Assembly: GCA_028015205.1 (NCBI GenBank)
Contig: CM051520.1
Span: 32,851,528 to 32,915,527, forward strand
Direction of reading: 5' to 3'
Source of the DNA: Mytilisepta virgata
Taxonomy: Eukaryota > Mollusca > Bivalvia > Mytilida > Mytilidae
DNA: 64,000 nucleotides
Shown piece after piece: positions 46,901 through 57,419 of the stretch. A program made the position numbers and the translations under genes. A model generated the notes under the pieces. The model made no database searches and was not told the origin of the DNA. It was given only the letters and a program-made list of their open reading frames with translations. Position 1 is the first letter of the stretch, and each line of letters starts with the position of its first letter.

Positions 46901-49900
46901 TGGATTGAATAGACCGATCAGTATTTTTAAGTAGGTTTCGATTTTTTTATCATAACTATGCTGCTTTAACACTAACATGGGCCCTATGTTTTGCTGTCAT
47001 TTTATAAGGAAAGGCCAAGTTACAAAATATTTTTTTACTACTTTTCCTCTGTATATGCATAATTTCATTTCACCTACCGCATACGCCACAGGTAAGTTGG
47101 CAAAAATGTTTCAGGCTTCCCAGCGAACACGCTCGTGGGTCGTTACAATGTATTATTGTGTCATCTTTACAAACAGGAGGTTCTGAAAAATTGTAAGTCA
47201 GATTTATGCTAATAAACATTATTTATATATTCTTCTGAGTTTGCATAACTAATGAAATAAATAAAGAAACACTTTTTAGCTGCGTGGAAAAAGTGGGCAA
47301 AAAATGCTTAAGAATGCATTATCAAATATGATCTCTGAACCTTTCGACTGTATACTACTGTCTGTAAACATAGGTTTTCGAAATGGTTTTTTTTCAAAAT
47401 TTTAGCACCTTAATTAAAGGGTGTTATCTAATAACTTGGGTGAAAGGTGCAATTAGCTAAGTCTTAACTAAAACAATTGAATAGTTCAGTCATGTCTTCA
47501 AGAGCAGCACAAATATTTCGCCTATAGAATTTTCAATGTATAAAAGGGAAATAACTCTTCATTTGCAATTTTATTAAATGAAGTATTACATCCCCGTGTT
47601 GCATGAAATATACACAAAGTGCATTAAAAATAATAAAAATAAACAAATTTTTGAATATGTCTGAGTTAGTCTGTTCACATATTCAAGTGCATTAATTTTT
47701 CTGTTGCAAATCTCCCATTCGGTGGAGAAATATAAGCTTTATAGACAATTGTAAAAAATGTATCTTGACGACTCAACAAGGTTAATTAACCTATACATAC
47801 ATGCAATTGTCTTATAATTGTAACATTTAGACTTTAAAAATGCCAAAAATCTATTCCACGAACTAAGGTTTACAAACACTAACTGTTGTTCACTAATCAA
47901 GAAACTGATTGGTATCTACAATAGTGTAATAGAGGAATAAGACAAAATATAAGAATAAATAAACAGTGATGTCATCGTTGTTTATCGTTCATAGAAAAAC
48001 AAGAACAAGAGACCTTCCAAATATAAGCCATAATACTATCCATTTGTTGATAGTATGCAAGTCATGACGCTAAAGACAATATTTGCAACTTACCGCAAAG
48101 ACCACAAGATAGTGGACAGTACGCCTTTAGATATGAAATATCACATATATTTCTATCCATACAATTCACGATATCTTGGTCTCTGCAAGACTTTCCTTCA
48201 TATAGAAATACATTTAGAGTATATCAATATCATTTATAAAAATGGAATATTTTTCTCTTGCGTGTTATGAATGTTTTCCGCCCGCGAAGACTCGTTAGTC
48301 CAATTTTTTTTCAAACATGTGTACAAAGTAGAAGGTATCATTTGTTTGGAAAAGGTCATATGAAAAAGAAAAGAATCCATTAAGCAGCACTATTGAATTG
48401 TGCATGGGAAGTAATTTTTCCTGGTTCTAAATTTTCTGGGCCATCTCTCGGGTGAAATAAATGACTTTTGTTTATTTCAAACAGAATAACTTCACATCCT
48501 TAGTATTACATTAAATGGCCTGTTGGAGGTTAAGGAGTTTAGCAACAGAATAATTTTCACATTTAGAATTATTTTACCTGCTTAAACTTAAGTATCACCA
48601 AGTCATAGTTCCTCATCAGATTTCCTCTTTTTTGACCTGAATATGTTTTTGAAACCATGTTGTTTGACCATTTTGCAAGTACGTGTCTGTTGTGTTTATG
48701 GACTTGCATTGTGAGGTCTTCGGGCCAGATAGTTACGGTGAGTATTGGAATACTTTATTTCCTGTTTTTTGTGCAGTTTGTTTGGATGGACTTTAAGTGT
48801 AGGTTGATTGCTCGGACTTGACCTCGTGGGGGTATATTAAAGTTCTGATACGGATGAAATATATCGTCGTGCTGCGATTTAATTGACATTAGCAGACGAA
48901 TTGAGGGAAGGGCCATATGTCCTTTTCCTAGACGTGTGTCGGGTGTATGTAGAAATGCTGTGTCAAGAATATATCCACCATATCTCATCTTTATACAATA
49001 GAAACCACATACATATAATACACACAAAATGGATTAGTAAGACTCCAACAAAACCATGGTGAACTTAGATAGTTCGAAATGAGGAACAACATAAATGATC
49101 ACAAGAAAGGTAAATAATGGTGAACGACATAAAGGATGACAGGAAATGTCAATAATGGTGTCTGACATAAAGGATGACAGGAAAGGTCAATAATGGTGAA
49201 CAACATAAAGGATCACAGGAAAGGTCAATAATAGTGAACGACATAAAGGATCACAGGAAAGGTCAATAATGGTGGACAACATAAAGGATCACAGGAAAGG
49301 TCAATAATGGTGAACGACATAAAGGATCACAGGAAAGGTCAATAATGGCGAACGACATAACGGATCACAGGAAAGTTCAATAATGGTGAACGACATAAAG
49401 GATCAATAATGGTGAACAACATACAGAACCACATGAAAGGTCAATAATGGTGAACAACATAAAGGATCACAGGAAAGGTCAATAATGGTGAACAACATAA
49501 AGGATCACAGGAAAGGTAAATAATGGTGAACAACATAAAGGATCACAGGACAGGTCAATAATGGTGAACAACATAAAGGATCACAGGAAAGGTGAACAAC
49601 ATAAAGGATCACAGGAACGGTCAATAAATAGAATACCAATCAATAACTCCATCCAATCGACAGACCTTCAGAGAAAAAATAAAATAAATGAACATTCAAA
49701 CAACAGAGAGTAAGGATAGTCGAACATTGTCTGACTAGGTACATGTACACACACTTAGCAGTGGTTGGTTCAACCGGTTTAATAAGATAAGATATAAGAT
49801 TAGACAAGTTTTATTTAAAGTCGGCATTTGAAATACAATATATAAAACAAGCTCTTAAGTGCTTTTAACCGACATACACAGACAGACAAAACAATAAAAC

Positions 49901-52900
49901 AATCATGCAACAACACAAACTAAAATGAGTTTGCGAAGTTACTTATTATTAATTACAGTAAAAATGCATCTTCGGTAACACAGAAAAACAAAACTATAAC
50001 AGACGGAAAAGATCAGCTTTCTTTTGGGAAACTAAATTGCTCATAATGATCTATTTGTTCGCGATTACAATCGAATAAATTGTGAAGCGATGATTTTGAA
50101 AAGCATACTCTTGTTTCAGTAACTTTTCAGTTTTGGGTTAGCAACTGCGTTGTGTGACCAGAAATGAATCGTATGACGTATTAAATTCAGTATTCCGAAG
50201 GGGGCGTAAAATTTCTGCTCATATTTTCTTGATTTGTATCCTTGTATTGGTATTTTTGTTGTCGTCCTATGTCATGTTCTAGATCTGCTATTTATTTGCA
50301 GTAATACCGGATTGAAATACCAAATAAACGGAGCATTATCTCATTCATTATTAGGTTTATATACGTGTTGTTTTGTCCATAAGGTTGAGTTGTTTATTTG
50401 TTTCTGTCATCTCTTGTATTTGTTTATTCACATTCTCATCATGCTCATAGTACCTTTGAATCATGCATTTGCTCAGCCATTCGTAAGCAATTCGTCAAAT
50501 AAGTAAAAAAGTAATTTAAAGATATTTAGATCAATCGCCAATGCGACCAAATTAACAGTCTTTAAATTTATAAGAGTTAGTATCAGCTATATAGTCTATC
50601 AATGTTCAATCAACATTTCCGCAATTATAATCTGACAAAGCATGGTGCATTTTAGTACTAAATACTATATCTGATCAGTAGAAGAAAAATCTGATTAAGT
50701 ATCAGTATACTCACTGCAGATGCCGCATGTATATTGACAAAGGGTTCTTAGAGTTGGAACTTCACATATATTTGGTTTTCCACAGTTCACAAGAGTGCTG
50801 TCTGCACAGGATTCTGCATAAGATGTTTAAGAAATAATTTATTTCTGTCATATTTTATTGTTATTTACATATGGGTAGGCATTATATTCATGAATATTTA
50901 ACCCCGAGCGATAGCGAGGGGTTAAATCTCATGAATATAATGCCTACCCATATGTAAATAACAATAAAATATGACAGAAATAAATTATTTCGATTCTAAT
51001 AGGACATTACGGTAATTTTTATACTGGTAAATACGGTATAGATGTGTGATTATCAAGTGGCTGTTCCAACTTCCCAGAATCCAACGACTCAATGATGTAT
51101 TGATTAACAGAGTTCTGGGGTCTATAGTAATTAATAATTTTGTAGTAACTGCCCTCATGTTCAACTTTAAGTCCAATTTTCAACGGCGTATTCCCTACAG
51201 CGGCCATTGCAGATGACAATTCTAATGTGCTTTTACGTGGGGGTATGCTGGAACAGCCACAACAATGTTGTGGAAAAGGTCACGGACATTGAAAATATCA
51301 CATTTTAATATTACACATTTATGTTTTTAGCTTTAAGATTATAAGATTAGGCTTTTATTCGACGCTAACGCTTAAATTTTCATAAGAATATTGCTCAAAT
51401 GAAAGTTATGTAGGAAATGTTGAATGGCATCATTGCGCAAGTGCTAACTATATTTTATTGTTGTTTACGTATAGTTTTATTTATATAGCGAATGCAGGGC
51501 GTCATATTAGAATAGCTATTAATTGAGGAATACCATCTACAGATCAACACTTAAATTCAATTCTTAAAAATAATTTAAAATATTTATTTAAGGTTGATTA
51601 CCAACAGATATGGCTACTAGCGGTTCTACTCATTTATTATTTATCTAAAAACAATTATAGATATATATAAATCGTGTACATTTTGTACAAGTAATAACCT
51701 GCACGAACAATTGTACAGTTTATTACTTGTATGACAGCAGGATACAGTAAAGTCAAGAAATACCACAGGGATATTCGAAGGAGAGAAAAATCGTAGCAAG
51801 TGACAAACTCCGAAGAACAACGAAGACAAGTCCAAATCAATACATGCACTACAATTAAAAACTAAAAACATGAACAACATGGAACCCATAAAAAAACCGG
51901 GGGTAGACTGTACAACCTGAACTGTACGAGTTACTTTTATAGATTTTTATCAGGAAAAAATAATAACTTGTACCATTGGGTCAGGCTGAAAAAGCACTAG
52001 TATTCTAGTATCTTTAGTAGGATCATTTGTTTGTCTTTTGCTGGAGTTATTAAGAAATGTTTGCATGTTGTGTAAGACCACCATAATTGAAGACCAGAAT
52101 GCGAACTCTTTTACCCTTTACTTGTTATGCTTTACCGTTTACTTATGTAATATGTTGTTATCTTAATGAATTTGCACCATATCCGTTGTTTACTTAAATT
52201 TAGAAAAAACAGAAATACAATTTGTAGAAAACTAATATTTATGATTGCAAAGACCAACACATTTAAAAATTAATAAATTTAAAAATAAATCCAAAAAAGC
52301 AATTTCCAATGTTCTCAATCACAATGTTACTAATTAATGCAAGACAATGAAGCATGAAATTTTGAATTGCAAGTTATACGGTAATTGAGGCCAAACAAAT
52401 ATAATAAAGAAATTCTGCGGTATATTATTCTAGCAGTGGCTGAATAAGTTATTGTATAGAAAGCAGCATGATGGACATACGGTAATTGAGGCCAAACAAA
52501 TATAATAAATAAATTAATGGCATAGCACAGTTCTGCGGTATATTATTCTAGCTGTGGCTGAATAAGTTATTGTATAGAAAGCAGTATGAGGGACAGAGTC
52601 TTAATTGCTTTAGTGGCCAATACAAAACACATTATGAGTTACTTATGTCACTCTAGAAGTGCATGTTGCTTACCAGCTGGTGGACATACTTCTTGTATTA
52701 ATTTCCAAGATATTGAAAATTTGTGGAGAAAATTACGGTTTCAATCCTTGTACAAGTTATTATTTTTGCACAATCAAAATCTGTACAGCTCAGGTTGTAC
52801 ACGTAATAACCTGTATGCTGCTTTCATACAAGTAATAACATGCTCATATTTTTCATACAGGTTACTACAAGTACAAAATGATAACATGTACACGAAATAT

Positions 52901-55900
52901 ATATAAGATTTATGTCAAGAGGATTTTTTCTCTCTTGAGGTACTTTAATTTAAATGTATCGGTTTAGCGCCAGCAATTTTAGACAATTGTATGGAAAAAT
53001 ACATGTATATAGTAATGATGTTTCATAAAATGTTAATAGTTCACTGAAAGAATTTCATTCTAATTTTAATCTTTGAGATAAATGAAAGAAAACATAAAGA
53101 GCAAATACATTTAGTACAATATTAAGATTCAAAATTAAAAGAACCAAAATATATATCAAGATTAAAAAAAACTATACACATGAAAACTAAACACTTTCAA
53201 TGTAATATCTCCTAGAATACCGGGTGAAATCAGATGCTCTGAAAAGGTACCTTTACAGTATTTGTCATATTCAAAGTGGGGAAACATAAAGTACGTCCGG
53301 TCACGTATGAATCTGTTAGAAAAGAAACCAATCCGAAAAACTCTACTAACCCAACATAAAAATATGCCACAGTGTACAAGAAGGATAGTTGTGAAATCAA
53401 TACACAATTTTCTGAGATGTTGTTGTGTTATTTTATATATGAAAGGGGAAGTTCATATTTTGAAAGTTAAAATGTTTCATTTTGTCAAAGGGTTGATTTG
53501 ATTTGTCTACCTATATTTTTGTGAAATATTATTCAGTTCTGTCAACGCACAATAATTCAAAATTACGTTTAATATTTTTCTACAAACGTGGAAAAAATTA
53601 AGTTTTTTGTGGAATATTTTGAAACTTCAACCTCCAGTTGAATACATATTGCATGGAGTAATTTCATATAGATTGAGAATAAAACAGTAAAGTTACGAAG
53701 AAGTGTGTATTATTCTGTCCACTGTTTTATTTTCACTTCATCCATATTTTGGCGTTTGTTCTCATTTTTCTGGTGATGTAAGGAATATTAAAAATATTTT
53801 CGATACACCACAACTAAAAGGTAAGATTGTTTAATAGGTTAATGAATACCATTTCAGCTTTACTACTTAAAATTGATTTCACAAAATTACATCGAGAAAT
53901 GTCTTCAGAAATGATCTATTGCTAGACTTTAAATTTCAACAGTCATTAGGACTAAAGACTGGAAAAGGATTAATGCATCTTCTCCTATTCTTGACGTGTT
54001 TAATCAGTGGGATAAAAATACATAATATCTTTAACCACTTCCCGGTGATTAAATTTCTACGTGGGAATTACCGCCTTTTTTTCTACAGTTATTGGAACGA
54101 TAAACTAGAGACGTCCCGAAATGACGTCTATGTAAACAAACTACATAGCAACGATATTTTCTTGAGGTTTTTGTCGAAAATCATAGGAGAAACAGATTCC
54201 CCTTCAATTTACTCGTGAGTTATGGCATTTCTCCACCCTCAATAGTTAAATTTTAGATTTTAACCCGCTCGCTAAAGGCTTGCGTGTTGAAAATCTAAAA
54301 TTCAACTATCTCGGGTGGAGAAATTTCATAACTCACTCGTACTTAAAGGAGAATCTATATTTACATAGCAACTCTGGCAATTCATTTTAATACTTACGAT
54401 TAGTTGTAACTGAATTCACTTGATTAGTTAGACGTATGGTATTACTAGAGGCAGTGGACACGGTCGTCTGTTCCTGAGTTAAAATTGCCTTAAAGTTTGT
54501 TTTTCTTTGTGTTGATGCAGTATTAGACTTAGCAGAATATTTAGCTGTGGTAAGCAACGGTGCAGTAGTTGGTTCTACAAGACACAAGAACAACTGGTTC
54601 AGGGCATTATTTTTGTATGGAGTATATGTGTTATAGTAAATTCAGACTTGAGCTTAAATAATAGGCAATACGGTAATGTCTAGGCAGTAATTTTAAAGCC
54701 TAAATTTGGTTAGGTATCAGTATTAAATCTTAGGATTTAAGCTAAATTCCTGAGAAATGTGTTTAGGCATTAAACTTAATGCAAATGTCAATAAGAGAAA
54801 TGGAATGCATTTGATCAATATATGTTCACATATATAAGCACTAAAGTGGAATGGGTCAAATACCTGAATTGTAATCTTTGGAATTTTCGTCATTTGTTTT
54901 CTGTTCAAAGTCAAAAGTTTCAGTATCGGTAGAGTGTAAATTTGTGCAGGATAAAACCTATGATTTATCTCATTGCTCCCGTAGATGTGGAAAAGTAGTC
55001 GACAAATAACCACTATAGAAGGTGAAAGTGTTTGTCTCCATCTAACTTTAAACACTTTTCAGATAGTATTGAAATTTAATGATTCTTTCTTAGCATCCCA
55101 AATCCATTTCTGCATTTCTTTGGTGTATTTTTTAAATGTTTTACGTGCGGAAAATTCAAATACCTACCGTAAGACAGACAAAAACAAATTATTTTTTGAC
55201 GGAAAGTACGTACGGCCAAATACGAATGAAAGATCTGTAACTATTTCTGTTGAACCATACTTCATTCCAAATAGCCAGTAATTAATGACATCTCCATCAT
55301 GTGCTGTGACGTTATTTAACCAGGACCAATGACCACCTTGAAGATAATGTGAAAAAAGAAAATGATAGCATTGATATTTCATATACAATGTATCATTATA
55401 ATTAGTAGTTATGGTTTTCTGTTTAATAAACGATGGTACATTTTTAATATAAAACAAACAATTAACAAAAGCAACTTATTGGCAAATATTCAGCATCCTT
55501 ATACAGGGTTCCACCGAACTTCATTTTTGATCTCCCGTGTACGGTTTAGTATATTCTGGTACTTTGTTTTACTCAAGAGTTTATTCGCTAAATGAGTCGA
55601 GTTGTTTAATTCCATGAAAAACTGAAGTTGTGACATTTTTAGTAAGAAAATAACTGATACAATACTGCAATTAATAATTAAAGCAAAGAGAAAAACTGTT
55701 TTCATGCTGTAAGCATCTTGAAAGCAATATATGGGGTCTTCAACAATGATCCAGAAATCAAACAGTTTGATTTATACCCCCAGTGTACACTCAAGCGGTA
55801 TTCGTTGCCATTAAAAATTTCACCAATTGTTGGATGGTATTCTCAAGAATGAACAAGAACTTTACAATTGTAATAAAAAGACACATTACAGGAAGCGTAC

Positions 55901-57268
55901 GTAATAAAACTAATCTATCTTGCCACAAAGACAGAAAATTCTGGCATATTTCAAAGTTACAAGTGTATCTCATTTACATTTTTTTACTTATATATCTCTA
56001 TATGGATTTTGAAATTCCTTAAGCTATATACGACTTTTATTAATTAAGGCTTCGTGTCAAAATCTTCGTGATATGATATTCTTAACTATCATATTACATA
56101 CTAAGAAAAATTCAAAACCATTATACAGAATTCGCAAGATACCTGTTTTAATATTCTGTATAGTGAAATCCCTTCCATAGTCTGACAACGTGATACCTTT
56201 CAATGCTTTGTTAATATTGTAATGTAGGGAGACTTTGCTATATCCATCAACTACAAATTCATAAAAAATATACATGTTCAGACACAAGTAAGACGAAAGA
56301 GAAATATTAGAAAGCAAAGAAGACGCCATAACATTATTCACGCAAATAAACACATTTCTCGAGAGTTATCTGAAGAAAATGCAGCTTTTTTCCGTAAATT
56401 TACAAAAAAAAAATATATGAGTAAAGAAAAATACTTAAGATACTAAATGATTCCTGCGAGGTGAAATACAGGTTTTCGATACAGACCTACACACTCTGTG
56501 TTTATTTGGTTCTGTAATGTTAAATAACTATATTCTGGTACATGAATCGGTGCTATTGTATTGTCTTGGAGTACTGGGAACTCTCGGGCAGTAAAACGTT
56601 GCATAGTTTGTATAACACGTACATAAGGTGATTTAAAACTATGCAGTGTATTTAAGAGTCTTCATCACACCATTTAAGAAAACTACATATTGAAAATTCG
56701 TGAATTAAGTTAATTTTATTATCCGTATAATAGATGAGTAGGATTAAAAGAAACGCAGTTTAGGCCACACCCAATAGATATTTTGGGATAAAGTGAAGAT
56801 GACAACAGCGATACTGGTATTCTGGTACCAATTTTAAATGACAAAATCTTTTCGCCGCTTCATTTTGCACAAATGCTGAAAATTTGCCCAAAATTCTTCA
56901 TTTTTCAATGAATTGAAAATAAAAATTGTTCGCCCGCTCCTAAAATTTTGTGTGCAGCACGTAAATTTGATCTTTTCTCGAAACAAGTCATCAAGATAAA
57001 AAAAATTGAAATTAAAATTTCGATCGCTTGCACCTATTTTTGCCATTCAATAATCCAAAGAGCTAAAAATCAATTTATTGTGAAAGATTAATATAAAACA
57101 AAACAAAAATTAACGCATCAAATAAACAAGATGCTTTCATAGACATCGGATCTTACCTGGGATAGAAGCTTCAATACCATTTAGTCTCAGTGTAAACGTA
57201 ACAGGACCTAGTGCCAGCGAGACGCTGAACATCGAAATGAAAATGCAAAAAACTCCCAATAGTTCCAT
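43633..57268 (-). CDS. Gene 3: chimeric secreted CBM39-linker-3xShKT protein, complete
   Basis: Eight coding exons: 57268-57157, 56250-56143, 55336-55214, 54574-54398, 50813-50715, 47182-47078, 46203-46090, 43943-43633. They total 1149 nt in one frame to TGA, 382 aa. Residues 1-20 are a signal peptide, about 21-114 a CBM39 domain like those of genes 1 and 2, 115-173 a Thr/Ser linker, then three ShKT modules (about 174-206, 207-241, 242-279). Each module has the spacing C-x7-C-x5-C-x8-C-x3-C-x2-C and comes from its own phase 1-1 exon. Residues 280-382 form an unrecognised domain with four cysteines. There is no GH16 domain. ShKT modules occur in many secreted animal proteins (peptidases, lectin-like proteins) as well as in ion-channel-blocking peptides; the Lys-Tyr pair of the channel blockers is not evident, so a role in binding or oligomerisation is at least as likely. 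A glucan-targeted immune factor is an inference. Confidence 0.85.
44000..46080 (-). other. Gene 3 intron 7
   Basis: AT-rich with no further ShKT-type cysteine pattern seen on the minus strand. Overlapping 60-70 codon frames near 44314-44540 on both strands look fortuitous. Confidence 0.5.
46090..46203 (-). CDS. Gene 3 exon 7: ShKT domain 3
   Basis: 114 bp, phase 1 at both ends. Contains TCSDGTLVNCKMPGIC and CSLTCGLC. The start at 46203 (acceptor TTCTACAG) is chosen over an in-phase acceptor before 46176 because only the longer form keeps the first of the six cysteines. Donor TGTG|GTACGT. Confidence 0.8.
46335..46540 (+). repeat. Dispersed repeat, copy in + orientation
   Basis: Includes AGTCTACCCCCGGTTTTTTG, GTTGTTCTCCGGAGTTTGTC and GAATATCCCTTTGGTATTTC. 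The reverse complement of the same series is at 51735-51910, so the two are inverted copies about 5.4 kb apart across ShKT exons 5 and 6. Confidence 0.8.
47078..47182 (-). CDS. Gene 3 exon 6: ShKT domain 2
   Basis: 105 bp, phase 1 at both ends. Begins PPVCKDDTIIHCNDPRAC and ends CQLTCGVC, with the same six-cysteine spacing as domain 1. Acceptor TTTTTCAG, donor TGCG|GTAGGT. Confidence 0.82.
47190..49080 (-). other. Gene 3 intron 5, left part
   Basis: No additional exon was recognised. A 90-codon minus frame at 48755-49027 (FHPYQNFNIPPRGQVRAINL) is protein-like but has no recognised family or splice signals. Confidence 0.4.
49085..49627. repeat. 38-bp minisatellite, about 14 copies
   Basis: Unit contains GGTCAATAATGGTGAACRAC then ATAAAGGATCACAGGAAA. 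Spacing of 38 bases is seen between ACATAAAGGATCAC at 49203 and 49241. Some units are truncated near 49395 and 49590. Lies in gene 3 intron 5. Confidence 0.9.
49640..50700. other. Gene 3 intron 5, right part
   Basis: A retroelement-like 3' segment may lie at 49785-49910 (AAGTTTTATTTAAAGTCGGC, then ACCGACATACACAGACAGAC). No exon seen. Confidence 0.4.
50715..50813 (-). CDS. Gene 3 exon 5: ShKT domain 1
   Basis: 99 bp, phase 1 at both ends. Six cysteines spaced x7, x5, x8, x3, x2; begins SCADSTLVNCGKPNIC and ends CQYTCGIC. Acceptor TTATGCAG, donor TGCA|GTGAGT. A 159-bp palindrome begins about 18 bases upstream of the acceptor. Confidence 0.82.
50832..50990. repeat. Near-perfect palindrome, 159 bp, beside ShKT exon 5
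   Basis: Left arm starts AAATAATTTATTTCTGTCAT and the right arm ends ATGACAGAAATAAATTATTT. The arms are about 73 bp with almost no mismatches around a centre CCCCGAGCGATAGCGAGGGG. The left end is 18 bases from the splice acceptor of gene 3 exon 5. Confidence 0.9.
51735..51910 (-). repeat. Dispersed repeat, inverted copy of 46335-46540
   Basis: Contains GAAATACCACAGGGATATTC, GACAAACTCCGAAGAACAAC and AAAAAACCGGGGGTAGACT, the reverse complement of the other copy. Lies in gene 3 intron 4. Confidence 0.8.
52377..52590. repeat. About 100-bp tandem duplication
   Basis: Two adjoining copies of TACGGTAATTGAGGCCAAAC, TTCTGCGGTATATTATTCTA and GTGGCTGAATAAGTTATTGT; the second carries about 15 extra bases. 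Confidence 0.88.
53981..54362 (+). repeat. 382-bp dispersed repeat with fold-back, copy 2
   Basis: Near-identical copy of 6261-6641, same orientation, including the terminal hairpin with core CGCTCGCTAAAGGCTTGCG. It lies in gene 3 intron 4, 36 bases from the donor of exon 4. Confidence 0.85.
54398..54574 (-). CDS. Gene 3 exon 4: short Thr/Ser linker
   Basis: 177 bp, phase 1 at both ends. Begins PTTAPLLTTAKYSAKSNTAS, rich in Thr, Ser, Ala and Asn. It holds the linker position of genes 1 and 2 but is shorter. Donor AATC|GTAAGT. Confidence 0.8.
55214..55336 (-). CDS. Gene 3 exon 3: CBM39 end
   Basis: 123 bp, phase 1 at both ends. Encodes HWSWLNNVTAHDGDVINYWL and FGMKYGS. Acceptor CTTCAAG, donor GGCC|GTACGT. 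Confidence 0.86.
56143..56250 (-). CDS. Gene 3 exon 2: CBM39 middle
   Basis: 108 bp, phase 1 at both ends. Encodes VDGYSKVSLHYNINKALKGI and the following segment, with the same VDGY and HYNINK motifs as gene 1. Acceptor TTTGTAG, donor ACAG|GTATCT. Confidence 0.87.
57157..57268 (-). CDS. Gene 3 exon 1: signal peptide and start of CBM39
   Basis: 112 bp, phase 1 donor CCAG|GTAAGA. Encodes MELLGVFCIFISMFSVSLA, a signal peptide, then LGPVTFTLRLNGIEASIP, which matches the LGPAKFTL start of gene 2. No acceptor adjoins this ATG, unlike genes 1 and 2. Confidence 0.87.
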
Positions 57269-57332
57269 TGTTCGAAACACGTTTCTTAAGATTATAACCA
57301 AATAATGTTTTATGTATAGATCATCATTGATT

Positions 57333-57342
57333 ATTATATACA
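57333..57342 (-). promoter_or_regulatory. Candidate TATA box of gene 3
   Basis: TATATAATAA on the minus strand, about 65-75 nt upstream of the gene 3 ATG. This would give a transcription start near 57305 and a short 5' leader. The region is AT-rich, so chance occurrence is possible. Confidence 0.35.
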
Positions 57343-57419
57343 GACGCCTACAAATTTTGAGGTTGAAAGTAGACCAAAGATGCAAGTGCTTAATTTCTCA
57401 TCACGTATAAATCTGTATA

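Noticed and set aside
53919..54218. 99-codon plus-strand frame in gene 3 intron 4
   Set aside because: Most of it lies in the dispersed 382-bp repeat; the other copy at 6261 breaks the frame, so it is not conserved as coding.
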